DNA of 64,000 nt from Candidatus Gastranaerophilales bacterium HUM_9 (GTDB lineage: Bacteria; Cyanobacteriota; Vampirovibrionia; Gastranaerophilales; Gastranaerophilaceae): assembly GCA_002103075.1 (NCBI GenBank), contig DABG01000002.1, positions 109,352 through 173,351 on the forward strand, in the 5' to 3' direction. Each line of letters starts with the position of its first letter. The stretch's first letter is position 1. A program made the position numbers and the translations under genes. Below, in pieces: positions 60,830-64,000 of this stretch. Below the pieces are notes generated by a model. It made no database searches. It was not told where the DNA came from and saw only the letters and a program-made list of their open reading frames with translations.

Positions 60830-61675
60830 ATGACAATAAGAATTTCTGGTAATAATCAGATAGACGGTCAAAATACAAATTCTATTAATAAGTGTAGTTT
60901 TCAATCAGATATTCCGCCTATATTCAATTTTTCGTTAATTCAAGATGATGAAAAAAAAGATGATATTATTCTTCAACACATGAAAGAAACGCAAGCGATT
61001 GAAGAAAAAGCAGAAAAATACGCAAAAACCAGAGTAAATAAAAGCGTTCAAGTTGCACAACAAGAATTGAAACGTGGAGTCAAAGAAGAAGTCAAAATGG
61101 TCAACGGTAAATACCAAGGCTCAAATGATAGCCCTAGAATTGCTCTATATAAGGGACGACACGACAACAATGCGTGGTGTTCTTCATTTGTTAACTATGC
61201 TTGTTCTGCATCACAAGGCAAAGGTAATTTATTCGGAATGGATAAAACCTATGCTGAACATAATAATGTAATCAATGCAAGTGCTTCACAGGCAGTACGT
61301 CTTGGAGCAGAAAAGAATGGAATATTACACGACCCACGAACAAAAGAGGGACAAAAATATAAACCTAAAGCAGGAGATTTAATTGTTTGGACAGCCCAAA
61401 AGGGATATGGCGGACATATTGGAATGGTGGAAAAAGTAAACCCTGACGGGTCATTTACAACAATCGAGGGCAACACAAATGACGCTCTAAAAAGGAGAAC
61501 ATATAATTCTGTAACTGATGCAACTCGACCTAAAAATGACAACAGAAAAAACAATGCCGTTAGTGAAAACTATAATGGCACTATTCTAACAGGATTTATT
61601 GATATGGAAGAATACTACAAAAAAGAAAACTTAGGCACCCTTAAAAAAGCAGACAAGCGAGGTAAATTCAGATAA
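60830..61675 (+). CDS. CHAP domain peptidoglycan hydrolase
   Basis: A 281-residue protein with a C-terminal CHAP (cysteine-histidine amidohydrolase/peptidase) domain. The nucleophile is in NNAWCSSFVNYACS, and the histidine in GDLIVWTAQKGYGGHIGMVE, followed by NPDGSFTTIEGNTND. Such enzymes cut peptide cross-links or the amide bond of peptidoglycan. The first ~85 residues are low complexity, with no signal peptide. AAGGAGAA (60811-60818) and TATAAT (60793-60798) place the start at 60830. It is divergent from the transglycosylase gene; the two may cooperate in wall remodelling or secretion. Confidence 0.88.
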   Translation: MTIRISGNNQIDGQNTNSINKCSFQSDIPPIFNFSLIQDDEKKDDIILQHMKETQAIEEKAEKYAKTRVNKSVQVAQQELKRGVKEEVKMVNGKYQGSNDSPRIALYKGRHDNNAWCSSFVNYACSASQGKGNLFGMDKTYAEHNNVINASASQAVRLGAEKNGILHDPRTKEGQKYKPKAGDLIVWTAQKGYGGHIGMVEKVNPDGSFTTIEGNTNDALKRRTYNSVTDATRPKNDNRKNNAVSENYNGTILTGFIDMEEYYKKENLGTLKKADKRGKFR

Positions 61676-61706
61676 AACGACAATTTAATAAAATTCAATC
61701 AATTAA

Positions 61707-61736
61707 AAACCAGAGAGCCAAATAACTCTCTGGTTT
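61707..61736. terminator. Bidirectional terminator between the CHAP gene and groEL
   Basis: AAACCAGAGAG (61707-61717) pairs with CTCTCTGGTTT (61726-61736), with A-rich sequence on the left and TTATT on the right. It serves both convergent genes. Confidence 0.85.
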
Positions 61737-61775
61737 TATTTATATTGTTTACAGGTTCAAATCTGTAGTCAATGA

Positions 61776-63428
61776 CTACATCATGCCACCCATACCACCC
61801 ATGCCAGCCATAGATGACATATCAGGCATAGCAGGTTTTTCTTCTGGAATATCAACAACAGCTGCTTCAGTTGTCAACAACATTGAAGCTACAGAAGCTG
61901 CATTTTCTAATGCTGAACGTGTTACCTTAGCAGGGTCAACGATACCAGCTTCAAACATATCAACGTATCTATATAATAATGCGTCATAACCATAAGCATC
62001 TTTACCACTTCTTACGTTATCAACAACAACGTCAGATTTAGCACCTGCGTTATAAGCAATTGCTCTCAATGGCATATCTAATGCAGCCATCAAAATTTTG
62101 TAACCGCTCTTTTCATCGTCTGTATCAAAGTTAATGCTTGCAAGTTTGTTTTCAAGTTCTTGTTGAACTCTTACTAACATTACACCACCACCAGGAACGA
62201 TACCTTCTTCGTTTGCTGCTCTTGTTGCATTCAAAGCGTCTTCAATTCTCAATTTTCTTTCTTTAAGTTCAACTTCTGTTGCTGCACCTACTTCAATAAC
62301 TGCAACACCACCTGACAATTTAGCCATTCTTTCGTGAAGTTTTTCTTTATCGTATTCAGAATCAGAAGCTGTGATTTGTTTCTTAATCAAAGCAATTCTT
62401 TCAGCAACGTTAGCTTTTGTTTCGTCACCAACAACGATTGTTGTTTCGTCTTTTGTAACTGTTACACGTTTTGCTTTACCCATCATATCTGTAGTGATGT
62501 TTTCTAACTTGATACCAAGTTCTTCTGTGAACATTTCACCACCTGTTAAGATAGCAATATCTTCAAGCATAGCTTTTCTTCTATCACCAAATCCAGGAGC
62601 TTTAACAGCAACAGCTCTCAATACTTTTCTCATTGTGTTAACAACTAATGTTGCTAATGCTTCACCTTCAACATCTTCTGCAATCAACAACAATGAACGA
62701 CCATCTCTAGCAACTTGTTCCAATACAGGTACTAAATCAGAGATTAAGTTAATTTTCTTGTTTACACAAAGTACATAAGCATCTTCAAGAACTGCTTCCA
62801 TTCTTTCCGCATCAGTTACGAAATAAGGTGAGATATAACCTTTGTCGAATTGCATACCTTCAACAACTTTTAGGTTTGTGCCGAAAGATTTTGATTCTTC
62901 AACGGTAATAACGCCATCGTGACCAACTTTTGCCATAGCTTCTGCAATCAAGTTACCGATTTCTGGGTTGTTACCAGCAGAAATTGTTGCAACTTGTGCA
63001 ATACCTTCTTTTGTATCTACTGATTTTGCAGTTGATTTAATTTTTTCTACTGCGATTTCAACAGCTTTATCAATACCACGTTTCATTGACATTGGGTTAG
63101 CACCTGCTGTCAAGTTTTTCAAACCTTCTCTAACGATTGATTGAGCCAATACAGATGCTGTTGTTGTACCGTCACCTGCTACATCGTTTGTTTTTGATGA
63201 AACTTCTTTTAATAATTGTGCACCTGAATTTTCAAGTCCGTCTTGCAATTCGATTTCTTTTGCAATAGTTACACCATCATTAACGATTTGAGGTACACCA
63301 AATTTCTTTTGTAAAATAACATTTCTACCTTTTGGTCCAAGTGTTACTTTTACTGCGTCTGCAACTGCATCTATACCTCTAAGAAGTGCTTTTCTAGCTT
63401 CTTCTTCAAATACTATACGTTTTGCCAT
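61776..63428 (-). CDS. groEL: Chaperonin GroEL (Hsp60)
   Basis: A 550-residue chaperonin subunit. It has VTLGPKGRNVILQKKFGVPQ, GDGTTTASVLAQSI, AQVATISAGNNPEIG and AVKAPGFGDRRKAMLEDIAI. It continues with GIVPGGGVMLVR and a Gly/Met-rich tail (GGMGGMM). It forms the 14-mer folding chamber with GroES, encoded just upstream 55 bases away. Length and motifs are canonical. The downstream terminator closes the operon. Confidence 0.97.
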   Translation of the reverse strand: MAKRIVFEEEARKALLRGIDAVADAVKVTLGPKGRNVILQKKFGVPQIVNDGVTIAKEIELQDGLENSGAQLLKEVSSKTNDVAGDGTTTASVLAQSIVREGLKNLTAGANPMSMKRGIDKAVEIAVEKIKSTAKSVDTKEGIAQVATISAGNNPEIGNLIAEAMAKVGHDGVITVEESKSFGTNLKVVEGMQFDKGYISPYFVTDAERMEAVLEDAYVLCVNKKINLISDLVPVLEQVARDGRSLLLIAEDVEGEALATLVVNTMRKVLRAVAVKAPGFGDRRKAMLEDIAILTGGEMFTEELGIKLENITTDMMGKAKRVTVTKDETTIVVGDETKANVAERIALIKKQITASDSEYDKEKLHERMAKLSGGVAVIEVGAATEVELKERKLRIEDALNATRAANEEGIVPGGGVMLVRVQQELENKLASINFDTDDEKSGYKILMAALDMPLRAIAYNAGAKSDVVVDNVRSGKDAYGYDALLYRYVDMFEAGIVDPAKVTRSALENAASVASMLLTTEAAVVDIPEEKPAMPDMSSMAGMGGMGGMM

Positions 63429-63482
63429 TTTATTTTCTCCTTATAAAGTAAATATAAAATATTTTCTAATTTATTTTCTTAA

Positions 63483-63770
63483 TTAACCTAATACAGCTAA
63501 TGCATCTTTAATAGACAAGATTTTGTATTCAACGCCGTCCATTTTTATATCTGTACCAGCATATTTAGCATAAAGAATTACATCACCAACTTTAACGTCC
63601 ATTGGTTCTCTTTCTCCGTTTTCGCCAACTTTACCTTCACCAACTGCAACTACTTCACCTTTTTGAGGTTTTTCTTTTGCACTATCTGGAATAAAGATTC
63701 CGCCTGATGTTTGTTCTGTATCTTCAATAACTTTAATAACAATTCTGTCTGCCAACGGTTTAATACTCAT
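63483..63770 (-). CDS. groES: Co-chaperonin GroES (Hsp10)
   Basis: A 95-residue lid of the GroEL chamber: IKPLADRIVIKVIEDTEQTS, GGIFIPDSAKEKPQKGEVVA and DVILYAKYAGTDIKMDGVEY. The mobile loop (TEQTSGGIFIP) that contacts GroEL is intact. The ATG at 63770 is preceded by a perfect AGGAGG. It is first in groES-groEL. No CIRCE inverted repeat is visible upstream, so HrcA control is not supported here. Confidence 0.97.
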   Translation of the reverse strand: MSIKPLADRIVIKVIEDTEQTSGGIFIPDSAKEKPQKGEVVAVGEGKVGENGEREPMDVKVGDVILYAKYAGTDIKMDGVEYKILSIKDALAVLG

Positions 63771-63861
63771 TTTTAATCCTCCTATAAATAACTGTATTAT
63801 TCCTACATCTATAACTTTATAACAAATATGTAAAAACATGGTAATTCTTAAGGTTTTCTTA

Positions 63862-63890
63862 ATTATTTGATTTAGAATTGTGAATGTCAA
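63862..63890 (-). promoter_or_regulatory. Sigma-70 promoter of groES-groEL
   Basis: Minus strand: TTGACA (63885-63890), 17 bases, AATAAT (63862-63867). The leader is about 90 bases. Confidence 0.6.
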
Positions 63891-63947
63891 TTATATAAAA
63901 GAGTTAGAAAGTTATTAAATAACTTAATAAACATTTATTATATTAAT

Positions 63948-64000
63948 CGTCATTGCGAGGAACGGATTTTCGGTAGGGTAAACGAAGTGAAACCCGTAAG
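63948..64000 (+). repeat. Family A repeat with the nested GGATTTTCGGTAGGG element, cut by window end
   Basis: CGTCATTGCGAGGAAC runs into GGATTTTCGGTAGGG, a stretch containing gaagtgaaa, and CCCGTAAG. The same secondary element is inside the family B repeat at 51963-52156. Confidence 0.72.

Noticed and set aside
63771..63947. CIRCE operator before groES
   Set aside because: No TTAGCACTC/GAGTGCTAA inverted repeat is present; only an ordinary sigma-70-like promoter is seen.

Overview
The window is AT-rich DNA from a Gram-negative-type bacterium. It encodes a two-partner secretion pair and an autotransporter, both of which need an outer membrane, plus core bacterial genes: dnaG-rpoD, groES-groEL, rplS, rpmB, uvrC, miaA, nadA and glycine cleavage genes. 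TGA is a stop codon. The gene styles (several sigma-70 proteins, an acyl-CoA dehydratase activase relative, glycan loci, dense GTCATT-type dispersed repeats) fit an uncultured, probably anaerobic and host-associated lineage. A gut Vampirovibrionia/Gastranaerophilales ('Melainabacteria') relative is my best guess, but this is inference and no marker here proves it.

Layout. 1-7.6 kb holds surface proteins: a cut-off TpsA exoprotein, its divergent TpsB transporter, an ORF6N regulator-like gene and a large beta-helix autotransporter. 7.9-18 kb holds a degenerate hybrid-cluster-protein homologue, an AbrB-like antitoxin, a minus-strand run comEC-nadA-rlmB-sigma factor, uvrC and two XRE regulators. 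18.3-24.1 kb is a glycan-decoration operon with two LicD proteins, a class V aminotransferase, a cytidylyltransferase, an ornithine cyclodeaminase homologue and an acetyltransferase. 24.3-31.8 kb is housekeeping: a DHH phosphoesterase, rsmE, a CCA-adding enzyme, rplS, rbgA and gcvT-gcvH-gcvPA. 32-37.5 kb (minus strand) holds a proline-rich repeat protein, a zeta-toxin/small-protein module, rpmB, rpoD and dnaG. 37.6-42.7 kb holds a small sigma-like gene, gcvPB, an activase-related protein, a membrane protein, miaA and tRNA-Lys with a broken tandem copy.

43.5-50.4 kb is a second surface-polysaccharide locus, bounded by rfbF and rfbG (CDP-glucose pathway), with a reductase/epimerase, glf (galactofuranose), a GT2 glycosyltransferase, a GtrA flippase-like protein and a large membrane protein. 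50.5-61.7 kb holds an Ala-rich membrane protein, a GIY-YIG gene sitting between repeats, a Fic protein, an oligopeptide ABC transporter without ATPases, an orphan DNA methyltransferase, a lytic transglycosylase and a CHAP hydrolase. The window ends with groEL-groES.

Three patterns cut across the genes. First, at least seven genes start at, or one base from, the predicted +1 of an extended -10 element (TGnTATAAT-like, 6-7 bases, ATG), which suggests common leaderless transcription. Second, a conserved upstream element (ATGTAA, 13-14 bases, GTCTkAAAT) precedes three genes for exported or envelope proteins, and a related perfect ATGTAA-N8-TTACAT palindrome precedes two. Third, dispersed GTCATT-type repeats fill almost every larger intergenic gap, and one pair flanks a small GIY-YIG nuclease gene in a possible self-mobilising unit.
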